A DNA stretch of 64,000 nt. Origin: an uncultured Oscillospiraceae bacterium (GTDB taxonomy: Bacteria > Bacillota > Clostridia > Oscillospirales > Oscillospiraceae). The stretch lies in assembly GCA_944387065.1 (NCBI GenBank), contig CALXDM010000006.1, positions 20,888-84,887 of the forward strand, written 5' to 3'. The position numbers and the translations under genes are program-made. Shown here piece after piece: positions 9,228-17,528 of the stretch (position 1 is the first letter of the stretch; every line of letters starts with the position of its first letter). The notes beneath the pieces were generated by a model, which saw nothing but the letters and a program-made list of their open reading frames with translations, did not search any database and was not told the DNA's origin.

Positions 9228-9584
9228 ATGAAAAAGCATCCTTGGTTTCAGCTCTATCCGGAACATCACGGAGCCTCGCGCTGTTCCATCGCCGGCGGCG
9301 GCGTAAAACTCCTCTCCCTCTTTATCCTGGCCGCCGCCATCCTCTACTCTCTGGCCCTTCTGCTGTGCGGCTTTCGGATGGCGTCCGCCGCCGGGCTGGG
9401 CACCGCCCTGGTGTTCCTGATGGATGAACTGGATGACATGGTGTTACTCGCCTTCTTCCTCTGGGGGGCCTTCGCCGCCTGCCGGTTCGCCGCCAGTGTG
9501 CTCCACGCCAAGGCGGAGCTACTGGCCAGGACCGGTCAGCCGGCCACCGTCACCCAAACCGCTCAGGACACCACTTCTCCCTGA
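9228..9584 (+). CDS. Small membrane protein of unknown function
   Basis: A 118-residue protein that I do not recognise. Residues 26-49 (VKLLSLFILAAAILYSLALL and following) form one clear membrane helix. Residues 53-95 contain a second and perhaps third helix interrupted by an acidic patch, DELDD. The tail is Thr/Gln-rich and polar. CAGGAG lies 6 bases before the ATG. It follows the two PepSY proteins and precedes a terminator, so it is probably the last gene of that unit and could be their membrane partner. That link is positional only. Confidence 0.65.
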   Translation: MKKHPWFQLYPEHHGASRCSIAGGGVKLLSLFILAAAILYSLALLLCGFRMASAAGLGTALVFLMDELDDMVLLAFFLWGAFAACRFAASVLHAKAELLARTGQPATVTQTAQDTTSP

Positions 9585-9599
9585 TCGGGCCCCCTCTCC

Positions 9600-9638
9600 C
9601 CGCCCTCCCTGGGATTTTCCCCGGGAGGGCGGTTTTTT
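9600..9638 (+). terminator. Rho-independent terminator after the PepSY unit
   Basis: The arms CGCCCTCCC/GGGAGGGCG are followed by six T. From here to the promoter at 9809 the sequence is C/T-rich and I see no gene. Confidence 0.88.
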
Positions 9639-9808
9639 CCGCCCTGGCCCCGCCCCGGTTTTCCCGGGGAATCTCACCTCTTCACCCCCCGGTTTCTCCC
9701 TGCCTCATGCAGGTTTTCTCCTGCGCCGATTCATTTTTCCCAATGCCTTTTAACCAAAAAACCCACCCATCCCCTCCGATTTTTATCCATATCCCCGTCC
9801 CCTCCCAG

Positions 9809-9838
9809 TTGACAAATCCAGTTATTTCACGATATAAT
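9809..9838 (+). promoter_or_regulatory. Sigma-A promoter of the amino acid ABC transporter operon
   Basis: TTGACA (9809-9814), 18 bp spacer, TATAAT (9833-9838). The leader is about 80 bases. Confidence 0.88.
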
Positions 9839-9926
9839 GCAATAAAGTTTTCGTGCGGATCCCCTGTCCCCACGCTCAGGCTGCCCCATCCGCCCAGATC
9901 CGGTTCGTAGAGAGGAGATGGTTCCT

Positions 9927-10652
9927 GTGGTCAAATTGGTCAACGTCAACAAGTTCTTCGGCGACCTTCACGTTTTGAAAGACATCAACCTTCAGGTTGC
10001 AGAGGGAGAGAAGCTTGTCATCATCGGCCCGTCCGGCTCGGGCAAGAGCACCACGGTGCGGTGCATGAACTTCCTGGAAGAGCCCACCTCGGGCCAAGTG
10101 TACATCGACGGGGTACAGCTAACCCATAAGAACAAGACCGAGCTGGTGCGCCGCTCCACGGCCATGGTCTTTCAGCAGTTCAATCTCTATCCCCACAAGA
10201 CGGTGCTGGAAAACCTCACCCTGGCCCCGATCAAGCTTCAGAAGGTCCCCAAGGCGGAAGCGGTGGAGCGGGCCTACAAGTACCTGGACATCGTGGGCCT
10301 GCGGGAGAAGGCTGACAGCTACCCCGCCACCCTGTCCGGCGGGCAGCAACAGCGGGTAGCCATCGCCCGGGCCCTGTGCTCCCGGGCCAAGATCATCCTG
10401 TTTGACGAGCCCACCTCCGCCCTGGATCCGGAGACCGTCCAGGAGGTGCTGGACGTGATGATCCGGCTGGCCAGCGAGAAGAACATCACCATGGTCATCG
10501 TCACCCACGAGATGGGCTTTGCCCGCCAGGTGGCCGACCGGGTCATCTTTATGGACGCCGGGCGCATTGTGGAGGAGGGCCCGCCGGAGCACTTCTTCAC
10601 CAATCCCACCGAGGAGCGCACCAAAGCGTTCTTGAGCAAGATCCTGCGCTGA
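9927..10652 (+). CDS. Polar amino acid ABC transporter, ATP-binding protein (GlnQ-like)
   Basis: A 241-residue ATPase that powers uptake of a polar amino acid (glutamine, glutamate or similar). It has Walker [10 protein letters not shown], signature LSGGQQQR, Walker [14 protein letters not shown], and an H-loop THEMGF. I favour the GTG start at 9927 because the ribosome site AGAGGAG (9911-9917) is 9 bases away. The in-frame ATG at 9918 touches the site and would add three residues. It heads an operon with a binding lipoprotein and two permeases, a complete importer. The exact substrate is not readable from sequence. Confidence 0.93.
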   Translation: MVKLVNVNKFFGDLHVLKDINLQVAEGEKLVIIGPSGSGKSTTVRCMNFLEEPTSGQVYIDGVQLTHKNKTELVRRSTAMVFQQFNLYPHKTVLENLTLAPIKLQKVPKAEAVERAYKYLDIVGLREKADSYPATLSGGQQQRVAIARALCSRAKIILFDEPTSALDPETVQEVLDVMIRLASEKNITMVIVTHEMGFARQVADRVIFMDAGRIVEEGPPEHFFTNPTEERTKAFLSKILR

Positions 10653-10659
10653 TTCCCCG

Positions 10660-10688
10660 CTTACAGCGGCGCTTGGCGCGCCTGTAAG
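10660..10688 (+). other. Intercistronic stem-loop
   Basis: CTTACAG (10660-10666) pairs with CTGTAAG (10682-10688), with an inner GCGC/GCGC helix. It lies between the ATPase and binding-protein genes and may tune their expression ratio. Confidence 0.5.
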
Positions 10689-10729
10689 AATAGATCGTTA
10701 GTTTTTTGATTTGAAATGGAGGACCTGTT

Positions 10730-11611
10730 ATGAAACTTCGCAAGAAACTGCTGGCCGCCCTGCTGGCCGGGGCTATGAGTTTGGCCCTTTCCGCCTGCGG
10801 CAGCGGCGACACGCCCGCCTCTGCCAGCCCTGCCGCGTCCGGCGCCGGCTCATCCGCCAGCCCCTCTGGAGGGGCCCTGGCCGCCGACGTGCAGGCCATC
10901 GTGGACCGGGGCGTGCTGCGGGTGGGCGTAAAGACCGATGTGCCCGGCTTTGGCTATCAGGACGTGCTCACCGAGGAGTATTCCGGCATGGAGATCGATC
11001 TGGCCCAACAGATCGCGCAGAGTCTGGGCTTGGACCGGGTGGAGTTCACCGCCGTCACCGCCGCCACCCGGGGCCAGCTGCTGGACTCGGGGGACATTGA
11101 CATGGTCATCGCCACCTTCACCATCACCGACGAGCGCCGAGACAGCTGGAACTTCACCACCCCCTACTACACCGACGCGGTCTCCCTGCTGGTCAAGACC
11201 GACAGCGGCATCTCCGACTACGCGGACCTGGAGGGCAGAGTCATCGGCGTCTCCACCGGCTCCACCTCCATGGAGTCGCTCATCACCGCGGCGGCGGAGA
11301 ACGGCGTCACCCTGACTCAGGCAGACAACTTCTCTGAGTACGCTACCTATCCCGAGATCAAGACCGCCCTGGACGCCGGCCGGGTGGACGCGTTCTGCGT
11401 GGACGGCTCCATCCTGTCCGGCTATCTGGATGACAGCGTGGAGATCCTGGACTCCATCCGCTTCTCCCCCCAGGAGTACGGCATCGCCACCGCCCTGTCC
11501 AACACCGGACTGGCCGAATATCTGGACGGGCTGATCAACACCTGGCTGGATGACGGCACCATCGACCAGATCATCTCCGACAACGGCGTGGCCGCCTCCT
11601 TCGAGGGCTGA
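10730..11611 (+). CDS. Polar amino acid ABC transporter, substrate-binding lipoprotein
   Basis: A 293-residue extracellular binding protein tethered to the membrane by lipid. The signal peptide ends in SLALSACG (lipid Cys near residue 23), followed by a Ser/Ala/Pro-rich linker to about residue 48. The mature part is a bacterial solute-binding family 3 fold: VLRVGVKTDVPGFGY, GMEIDLAQQIAQSLG, and a Thr/Arg ligand region near TFTITDERRDSWNFTTPYY. It should deliver a polar amino acid to the permeases encoded downstream. Hairpins on both sides of the gene suggest its mRNA is processed or stabilised, as is common for binding proteins needed in excess. Confidence 0.92.
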   Translation: MKLRKKLLAALLAGAMSLALSACGSGDTPASASPAASGAGSSASPSGGALAADVQAIVDRGVLRVGVKTDVPGFGYQDVLTEEYSGMEIDLAQQIAQSLGLDRVEFTAVTAATRGQLLDSGDIDMVIATFTITDERRDSWNFTTPYYTDAVSLLVKTDSGISDYADLEGRVIGVSTGSTSMESLITAAAENGVTLTQADNFSEYATYPEIKTALDAGRVDAFCVDGSILSGYLDDSVEILDSIRFSPQEYGIATALSNTGLAEYLDGLINTWLDDGTIDQIISDNGVAASFEG

Positions 11612-11664
11612 GCCAAGCCGCCAGCGGACGGCCCATCCCCGGGCTCGTCCCCAGGATTTCACCC

Positions 11665-11690
11665 GGGGCCGGAGCAGCCGCTCCGGCCCC
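11665..11690 (+). other. Intercistronic hairpin after the binding-protein gene
   Basis: GGGGCCGGAG/CTCCGGCCCC form a perfect 10 bp stem with a 6-base loop and no T tract. It may stabilise the upstream mRNA or partly terminate. Confidence 0.55.
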
Positions 11691-11763
11691 GTCAGGAGCA
11701 CCTCACCTGCCCGGTGGGATGCCCCTGACGGAGCATACCACCCCGGCAAAGGAGGCCCCTTGC

Positions 11764-12477
11764 ATGATTGAACAGATTCTAACCCCTTGGCGCTGGCAGA
11801 CCCTGCTCACCCAATGGCCCACTCTGCTGCGCGCCTTTCTCACCACGCTGGAGGCTTCGGTGCTGGCCCTGCTGCTGGCCCTGGTGCTGGGCGTGATCTT
11901 TGGGCTGATGTCCACCTCCCACCACCGTCTGCCCCGGGTGGTGGCCCGGATCTACGTGGAGTTCTTCCAAAACACCCCGCTGATGATCCAGCTCTTCTTC
12001 GTCTTCTTCGCTCTGCCCTATGTGGGCGTCTCCCTGCCCGCCTTTGCCTGCGGAGTGCTTTGCGTGGGGGTGTACACCGGCGCGTACATCTCCGAGGTGG
12101 TGCGGGCGGGCATCCAGTCCATTCCACTGGGGCAATTTGAGGCGGCCCATTCCCAGGGCTTCACCTACCTGCAGACCATGCTGCTGATCATCCTGCCCCA
12201 GACGGCGCGGATCATCCTGCCCCCCCTGGTCAACCAATGCGTCAACCTGATCAAGAACACCTCAGTGCTGGCCATGATCGCCGGGGGCGACCTGATGTAT
12301 GTGGCCAACAACTGGGCCACCAACGGCAACGCCAGCTATGGCCCGGCCTATCTCATCATCGGGGTGCTCTACTTCCTGCTGTGCTTCCCCCTGTCTACAT
12401 GGGCCCGCCGGTATGAGGAAAAACTGCAGCGGCAGGACACCCAGCGTCCCGCCGCCGGAAAGGAGGCGGCCGCGTGA
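11764..12477 (+). CDS. Polar amino acid ABC transporter, permease 1
   Basis: A 237-residue inner-membrane permease of the HisM/GlnP type. Several hydrophobic helices are visible, and the cytoplasmic EAA loop is EAAHSQGFTYLQTMLLIILP near residues 123-142. The N-terminal family motif is YVEFFQNTPLMIQLFF near residue 63. The ATG at 11764 has AAAGGAGG 8 bases upstream and a longer open frame before it lacks a site. It ends in TGATG, sharing one base with the next permease, which implies translational coupling and a heterodimeric channel. Confidence 0.92.
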   Translation: MIEQILTPWRWQTLLTQWPTLLRAFLTTLEASVLALLLALVLGVIFGLMSTSHHRLPRVVARIYVEFFQNTPLMIQLFFVFFALPYVGVSLPAFACGVLCVGVYTGAYISEVVRAGIQSIPLGQFEAAHSQGFTYLQTMLLIILPQTARIILPPLVNQCVNLIKNTSVLAMIAGGDLMYVANNWATNGNASYGPAYLIIGVLYFLLCFPLSTWARRYEEKLQRQDTQRPAAGKEAAA

Positions 12478-13166
12478 TGTTTGACCAGCTTGCAGACCTG
12501 TTCACCCCCACCGTTCTGCTCTATCTGCTGCGGGGGTTTGCCATCACCCTGCGGGTGGCGGTCATCGCCATCCTGCTGTCCATCCTATTCGGCACCATCC
12601 TGGGCCTGATCCGCGCTTACGCGCCCAAGCCCCTGCGGATGCTGGCAGGGGCCTACATCGAGTGGTTCCGCAACACCCCCCATCTGCTGTGGGTGATGGT
12701 GTGCTTCATCGCCGCCCCTCTGCCCAGCGATTGGGCCCGGTGCGCCATGGCCTATGTGCTCTTCACCTCCGCCATGATGGCCGAGGTGGTCCGGGGCGGG
12801 CTGAACGCCATTCCCAAGGGCCAGTTCGAGGCGGCCCACTCCCAGGGCTTTACCCTGATGGGCACCCTGCGCTACATCATCCTGCCCCAGTGCTTCCGGC
12901 GCATCGTGCCCACCATGCTCAGCCAGATCATCACCGTGGTGAAGGACACCTCCTTCATGGCCCAGGTGGCGGTGGCCGAGCTGCTGTTCCGCACCAAGAA
13001 CCTGATGAGCATCTTTTACAACGTGGTGGGCCGGCAGATTACCGCCCTGGACGTGTTCCTTCTGTTCGGCTTTGCCATGCTGCTGTACTTCCTGGTGAAC
13101 TTCGCCCTGTCGTGCATCGTGCGCTACCTGCAAAAGCGCAACCACACCGGTCTGCCCCACAGGTAA
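12477..13166 (+). CDS. Polar amino acid ABC transporter, permease 2
   Basis: A 229-residue second permease of the same importer. It has the family motif YIEWFRNTPHLLWVM near residue 60 and the EAA loop EAAHSQGFTLMGTLRYIILP near residues 119-138. Four to five membrane helices are visible. The start is taken at the ATG at 12477, 10 bases after GGAGG. A GTG at 12474 is an equal alternative and adds one residue. It is the last gene of the operon; a two-sided terminator separates it from the convergent polymer cluster. Confidence 0.92.
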   Translation: MFDQLADLFTPTVLLYLLRGFAITLRVAVIAILLSILFGTILGLIRAYAPKPLRMLAGAYIEWFRNTPHLLWVMVCFIAAPLPSDWARCAMAYVLFTSAMMAEVVRGGLNAIPKGQFEAAHSQGFTLMGTLRYIILPQCFRRIVPTMLSQIITVVKDTSFMAQVAVAELLFRTKNLMSIFYNVVGRQITALDVFLLFGFAMLLYFLVNFALSCIVRYLQKRNHTGLPHR

Positions 13167-13187
13167 GTGCTTCCCCTAATCGCGCGC

Positions 13188-13226
13188 AGCAACTCCCCAG
13201 TTCCATGCCGGCACTGGGGGGTTGCT
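13188..13226. terminator. Bidirectional terminator between convergent units
   Basis: AGCAACTCCCCAGT (13188-13201) pairs with ACTGGGGGGTTGCT (13213-13226) with one G-T wobble, followed by GTTTGT on the plus strand. It separates the ABC operon from the minus-strand polymer cluster. Confidence 0.75.
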
Positions 13227-13247
13227 GTTTGTCTGTCTCCCTGGGCG

Positions 13248-15128
13248 TCATCCCCAGGGTGTAAGGGCGATCTCCCCACCGGCAGCTTCCACCCGGTAGA
13301 GCTGCCCCAGCCGGGTCCCCGAGGGCAGCAGCTCCAGCAGGGACTGGTCACACTCCATGAGGTAGAGATAGCCGCAGTGGTTGTCCCGCAGGGCGGCGGA
13401 CAGGGTGTCGTAGTCCGCCTGCCCCCCCTGGTTCAGGTAGGTGTAAGCAAAGGACACCGGAGAGGCCGCGTTGACCACCACGGGGTTCATCTCCGCCTGG
13501 GTCAGCGCCAGCAGCACCCGGGCGCCCCTCTCCCGGTAGGGGACGGCCTCCAGCGCCTCCAGGAACGCCCCGTAATCCGTCTCGAAGCGGGCCCGGTGGG
13601 CCAGGCGGGAGGCGTCCAGCTCATCGTGGATGAACCTGCGGTAGGCCTCGTCATAGCTGGTGCAGCCCAGCAGGATCAGCGCCGTCAGCGCCCCCGCCAT
13701 CAACTGCCGGCGGGCGGGCAGCCCCCGCAGCTGCGCCCCGGGCGCCATACCAGAGGCCAGCGCCGCCACCAGCATCAAAAGCCCCGTGTTGGCCGGCTCA
13801 CAGTACCGGCTCATCAAGGTGACGGCGTTGACCGGTTCAAAATACTGGCTCTCGTCATAGAACATGGTCAGCTGGCCCACAGACACCACGAAGTAGATCA
13901 GGAACGTGACGCCCAGGATATAGGCCAGCAGCTTTCCCCGCCCCTTGGGCACCGCGCCAAACCGCCACAACAGCGCGGCGGCACAAACCAGCAGCACCAC
14001 GATGGCAAAGGGGGTTAGGTCGATGGCCAAGGTGCCCTCCCGGTGGACGGGGGTGAGGAAGAAGGCCTGGAGATAGGAGCGGATATATCCCCGGGTCACG
14101 GCGGAGTCCAGGAAGGTGCCGTTGGCCAGCTCAGACAGCCGCTGGGCCGCCCGGTCAAAAAATCCGCTGGCCAGGTACCCGCTGCGCTCCATCACCCGGC
14201 AGTAGATCGACCAGCTCTGGGCTAGGAGCACGGGGACCGCCAGCATCAGCCCGGCAAAGCGGTACTCCCGCCGCCCCCGCCACCACAGCAGGAAGAACAG
14301 GACGGCCAGCACGCTCCACAGCAGGCCGATGCCTTTCATCAGCGCCAGGTATCCGGCGGCCACCGCCAGCTCACCCTTCCAGAAGGCCACTTGGCGATCG
14401 GGGCGCAGGACGATCTTGCACAGGATCATCCCGAACAGGATGGCCATGACCGGCTCCACGCAGATGGTCCGGTACAGGGCGGTGCTGGACACGCCGGGCA
14501 GGCACAGAGCGCACAGGGGGATGAGCAGCCAGGTGACCAGCCGCCCCCTGGGATAGCGTGCCCAAAAGACCGTCCCCACGGAAAAGAGCATAAGGCTGCT
14601 GAAGATGAAGTATCCAAAGAACAGGTACTGCTCCTGGTAGCCGCCAAACAGGTGGGCAAACCACCACAGGATCAGCTGAAGGCCCGGGCTGTAATCCCCG
14701 AACCCCTGGGCCACGTTGCTGTACCTGGCGGCAAAGCCCTCCCGGAAATACAGGCTCTTGGTGTCCGGACCCCAGAAATTATAGGCGTCCCACTCCAGGA
14801 TCTGCTCCCCGCGCAGCAGCAAGCACATGACGGCCAGCAGCAACACGCAGCCCCAGAGGTAGGGATCGGCCAGCTGCCGCTTCAGCTCTTGAACCAGGAC
14901 TCCGGCGCCCTCTCTGCGCACGGTGCGGGCAACCCAAAGGGCCCCCATCACCCCGGCCAGCAGCAGCACGCCGTCGATCAGCCCCATCCCCCCAAAGAAG
15001 GCCAGGACATAGAGGATCAGCCCGATGGCGCACAGCAGGTAGGGGGCCAGTTCCACCGGCCGGCGGCCGGTGCGCCAGGCCAGGGCAAACAGGGCGCAAA
15101 ACAGCCCCAGCAGGGAGAAAACCACCAT
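13248..15128 (-). CDS. Polytopic membrane glycosyltransferase-like protein (GT-C type)
   Basis: A 626-residue membrane protein with about 11-13 hydrophobic helices and a soluble C-terminal part from about residue 510. After the third helix an acidic loop, ILEWDAYNFWGPDTKSLYF (110-128), resembles the first-loop Asp motif of GT-C enzymes that use polyprenyl-phosphate sugars outside the membrane. There is no family I can name with certainty. It starts 4 bases after the GT2-GtrA gene, on the same strand. A GT2, a GtrA flippase-like domain and a GT-C protein together match the three-component glycosylation systems described for Gram-positive teichoic acids (CsbB-GtcA-YfhO). It is the last gene of the cluster. 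Confidence 0.78.
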   Translation of the reverse strand: MVVFSLLGLFCALFALAWRTGRRPVELAPYLLCAIGLILYVLAFFGGMGLIDGVLLLAGVMGALWVARTVRREGAGVLVQELKRQLADPYLWGCVLLLAVMCLLLRGEQILEWDAYNFWGPDTKSLYFREGFAARYSNVAQGFGDYSPGLQLILWWFAHLFGGYQEQYLFFGYFIFSSLMLFSVGTVFWARYPRGRLVTWLLIPLCALCLPGVSSTALYRTICVEPVMAILFGMILCKIVLRPDRQVAFWKGELAVAAGYLALMKGIGLLWSVLAVLFFLLWWRGRREYRFAGLMLAVPVLLAQSWSIYCRVMERSGYLASGFFDRAAQRLSELANGTFLDSAVTRGYIRSYLQAFFLTPVHREGTLAIDLTPFAIVVLLVCAAALLWRFGAVPKGRGKLLAYILGVTFLIYFVVSVGQLTMFYDESQYFEPVNAVTLMSRYCEPANTGLLMLVAALASGMAPGAQLRGLPARRQLMAGALTALILLGCTSYDEAYRRFIHDELDASRLAHRARFETDYGAFLEALEAVPYRERGARVLLALTQAEMNPVVVNAASPVSFAYTYLNQGGQADYDTLSAALRDNHCGYLYLMECDQSLLELLPSGTRLGQLYRVEAAGGEIALTPWG

Positions 15129-15132
15129 ACCC

Positions 15133-16176
15133 TCACCCTCTCTCCGCTGGCGCTCCGGCCCCCTCCCGGAAGATGAGCCGGCGCTGCACCCAGTAGTTGA
15201 CCACGAACAGCACCCCGTCCACCAGCGCCTTGATCAGCGTCAGGGGCAGGGGCAGTGGGCGCAGGAGGGTAACCAGGCCGCCGCTGGCCAGCATGGCGCA
15301 GACCCACAGCAGCGCGTATTTCCAAAACTGGCTCCAGGTGCGCTTGCGCACCTGGAAGCTCCAGCGCTGGTTGAGCTTAAAGTTGACATAGCCCGACACG
15401 CACCGGGCCAGGGCGGTGGCGGCCAGGATGCCCAGGCGAGGGGCAAGTAGGGCGAACAGCAGCAGATCCACCCCGCAGCCCACCAGGGAGGAGGCGGCAT
15501 ACTTCAGGGGCCGCTGGTAGATCCGCGCGCTATCCACCACCGTGCGGAAGTGGGAGCCCCGGTTGTTGTCCTCATAGACGGTCTGGATGGGAATCATCTG
15601 GATGGGATAACGGGCCTGGGTCACCTCGGTGAGCATATTGGTCTCATACTCATACCGCTCCCCGGGCAGGTCCAGCAGCAGCTGGAACAGCGCCCGGGGC
15701 AGACCCCGCAGTCCGGTCTGGGTGTCCGGGCAGTCCAGGCCGGTGCCCAGGCGGACAAAGAAAGATGTAATCCGGTTGCCCATCCGGGAGCGCCAGGGCA
15801 CATTTCCCCCAGAGAAGTCCCGGATCCCCAGCACGAAGGGGTGATCCGGCCCAGCCAATGCCTGGGCCACCCGGCGGATGTCCTGGGGCAGGTGCTGCCC
15901 GTCCGCGTCTGCGGTGACCACCCCGGACAGGGCGGGGAAGCGCTCCAGGGCGGCGCGCAGCCCGGTTTTCAGGGCCGCCCCCTTGCCCCGGTTGGCATCG
16001 TGGCGCACCACCACCGCCCCCAGGGCCTCCACCTGCTGGAACACCTGGGCATAGGAGGGGCCCGAGCCGTCGTCCACCACCACGATGTCCCCCAGCCCCT
16101 CCTCCAGGCAGCCCTGGACCACTGCGGGCAGATGTCCGTCGGGGTTGAGCGAGGGGATCAAAACGACGCTGTCCAT
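15133..16176 (-). CDS. GT2 glycosyltransferase fused to GtrA-like membrane domain
   Basis: A 347-residue fusion. Residues 1-210 are a family 2 glycosyltransferase of the polyprenyl-phosphate sugar synthase type: IVVVDDGSGP at 31-40, NRGKGAALKTG at 62-72 and the metal-binding TADADGQH at 88-95. Residues 225-336 are a GtrA-like domain with four helices (VSGYVNFKLNQRWSF at about 260-274), proposed to help flip lipid-linked sugar. The start at 16176 has AAGGAGG. It would supply undecaprenyl-phosphate sugar for the GT-C protein encoded next. GT2-GtrA fusions are known, so the fusion itself is not new. The sugar cannot be predicted. Confidence 0.9.
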   Translation of the reverse strand: MDSVVLIPSLNPDGHLPAVVQGCLEEGLGDIVVVDDGSGPSYAQVFQQVEALGAVVVRHDANRGKGAALKTGLRAALERFPALSGVVTADADGQHLPQDIRRVAQALAGPDHPFVLGIRDFSGGNVPWRSRMGNRITSFFVRLGTGLDCPDTQTGLRGLPRALFQLLLDLPGERYEYETNMLTEVTQARYPIQMIPIQTVYEDNNRGSHFRTVVDSARIYQRPLKYAASSLVGCGVDLLLFALLAPRLGILAATALARCVSGYVNFKLNQRWSFQVRKRTWSQFWKYALLWVCAMLASGGLVTLLRPLPLPLTLIKALVDGVLFVVNYWVQRRLIFREGAGAPAERG

Positions 16177-16198
16177 AGCGCCCTCCTTTCCGGCCACC

Positions 16199-17245
16199 TC
16201 AGGCCCCGGCGTCTGGGAACTCCACCGTGAGATAAGGGGGGAAGGGGATGGGCTCTGCCTTGGCGTACTCCAACAGAAGGTTGGCCCCATCCTCCTCCAC
16301 CTCATCAAACCCCGCCAGCTTGTAGGTGATATACATGATCCGGTTGTGCTCGGTCTCCAAAAATTCCGCCTGGAGCGCCTTTCCCTCCGCCTGGGCCAGC
16401 TGGGTGGCGTAGGCCAGCAGGGCCGAGCCGATCCCCCGGGTCATCACCCGACAGGAGACGATCAGCAGCTTCAGGCGCAGGGCCTGGGCCTGCCGCTCCA
16501 GCAGCAGCAGGCCCACCTTGCCGCTGTCGCCATAGCGGTCCTGGAGCCCGCAGATGCAGAAGATGTGCTCCGGCGACTGGGCCAGGGCCAGCAGCTGCTC
16601 ATAGGAATAGGTGTATCCGGTGGAGTTGAGCTGGTGGGTGCGCACCGTCAGCTCCTCCACCCGCTGCAGGTCCTCCTGCGTCACCCGGGTGATCTCCATG
16701 CGCATATCCAGCGTGGTCAAAAACTCCTCCGCGCTGCCCCCAAAGTCCCGCTCCGCCGCCTGGCGGTTCAGGTCCGCCTGGTACATCTTGCGGCGGTTGG
16801 CCGAGTCCTGGGTGATGAAGCGCACGCAGCACTCCGGCAGCTGGGGCAAGCTGGCGGCCTGGGCCGCATCATAGGTGCGCACCTTGGGGTGGGCAAAGCG
16901 CACCTCGTCCCGCTCAAAGGGGCTGTCGTCCACAAAGGCCACCGCCTCGGGCTTGAGGTTGAGGGTGTCCAGGATGGCCTGTACCGCCCCGGACTTAGGC
17001 CCCCAGGAGATCTGGGGGCACAGGAAGTAGTCAGCCAGGCCGAAGGCCTCCAGCCGCTTCAGGGCAGGGGCGGCGTCGTTCTTGGAGGCCACGGACTGGA
17101 TGATGCCCCGGCGGTCCAGCTCCCGGATGGCGTCGGCCACACCGGGGCGCAGCGCCTGGGCGCCCCCCTCGGTCAGGGTGCCCTCCCACACGGTGCCGTC
17201 CAAGTCCCAGATCACGCACTTGACCTGGGCGGGCTTGTCAGCCAT
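16199..17245 (-). CDS. FkbH-like HAD-IIIC family protein
   Basis: A 348-residue protein with an N-terminal HAD-IIIC phosphatase domain (CVIWDLDGTVWEGTL at 10-24; VASKND; VDDSPFERDEV) and a C-terminal GNAT-like half (about 190-345). This is the FkbH arrangement. In polyketide pathways FkbH proteins dephosphorylate 1,3-bisphosphoglycerate-derived substrate and load a glyceryl unit onto an acyl carrier protein. The ACP gene lies directly upstream and overlaps it by 8 bases, which supports the same chemistry here. The start at 17245 is taken from homology (MADKPAQVKCVIWD). There is no polyketide synthase nearby; the neighbours are surface-polymer genes. Confidence 0.9.
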   Translation of the reverse strand: MADKPAQVKCVIWDLDGTVWEGTLTEGGAQALRPGVADAIRELDRRGIIQSVASKNDAAPALKRLEAFGLADYFLCPQISWGPKSGAVQAILDTLNLKPEAVAFVDDSPFERDEVRFAHPKVRTYDAAQAASLPQLPECCVRFITQDSANRRKMYQADLNRQAAERDFGGSAEEFLTTLDMRMEITRVTQEDLQRVEELTVRTHQLNSTGYTYSYEQLLALAQSPEHIFCICGLQDRYGDSGKVGLLLLERQAQALRLKLLIVSCRVMTRGIGSALLAYATQLAQAEGKALQAEFLETEHNRIMYITYKLAGFDEVEEDGANLLLEYAKAEPIPFPPYLTVEFPDAGA

Positions 17246-17501
17246 TCCCCTCACCCCCGCCGGCCAGGCGCCGCTGGACCAGCTCGGCCATGGCGTCGAT
17301 GGTGTGGAAGTTCTGCTCCGTGATGTCCCGGCGGCCCAGCTTGAGATGGAACTCCCGCTCGATGAACTGGACGATCTGCAGGGCGAACAGAGAGGTGATA
17401 TACTTGCTCTGAAACAGCTCCGTGTCGTACTGGAGCCCATCCGCCTGCTTCAGCTGGATGAGAAACTGATAGATCCGCTCCTTGATGACTTGCGCTTCCA
17501 T
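17238..17501 (-). CDS. Acyl carrier protein
   Basis: An 87-residue ACP fold. The segment FQSKYITSLFALQIVQFIE carries the Ser expected to take 4'-phosphopantetheine (Ser37; the usual D-S-L is here T-S-L), followed by helix II and an acidic helix III region. The ATG at 17501 is 8 bases from GGAGG; an ATG at 17507 is only 2 bases away. It overlaps the FkbH-like gene by 8 bases, so it is most likely its carrier. A Sfp-type transferase gene at the head of the locus could activate it. It is too divergent to be the housekeeping fatty acid ACP. Confidence 0.87.
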   Translation of the reverse strand: MEAQVIKERIYQFLIQLKQADGLQYDTELFQSKYITSLFALQIVQFIEREFHLKLGRRDITEQNFHTIDAMAELVQRRLAGGGEGNG

Positions 17502-17528
17502 ATCCATTGCCTCCTTATACCCGTGGGC

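Noticed and set aside
16199..17501. FkbH-ACP pair as part of a polyketide or tetronate pathway
   Set aside because: No ketosynthase, acyltransferase or KASIII-like gene is present within the window; all neighbours are membrane or surface-polymer genes.
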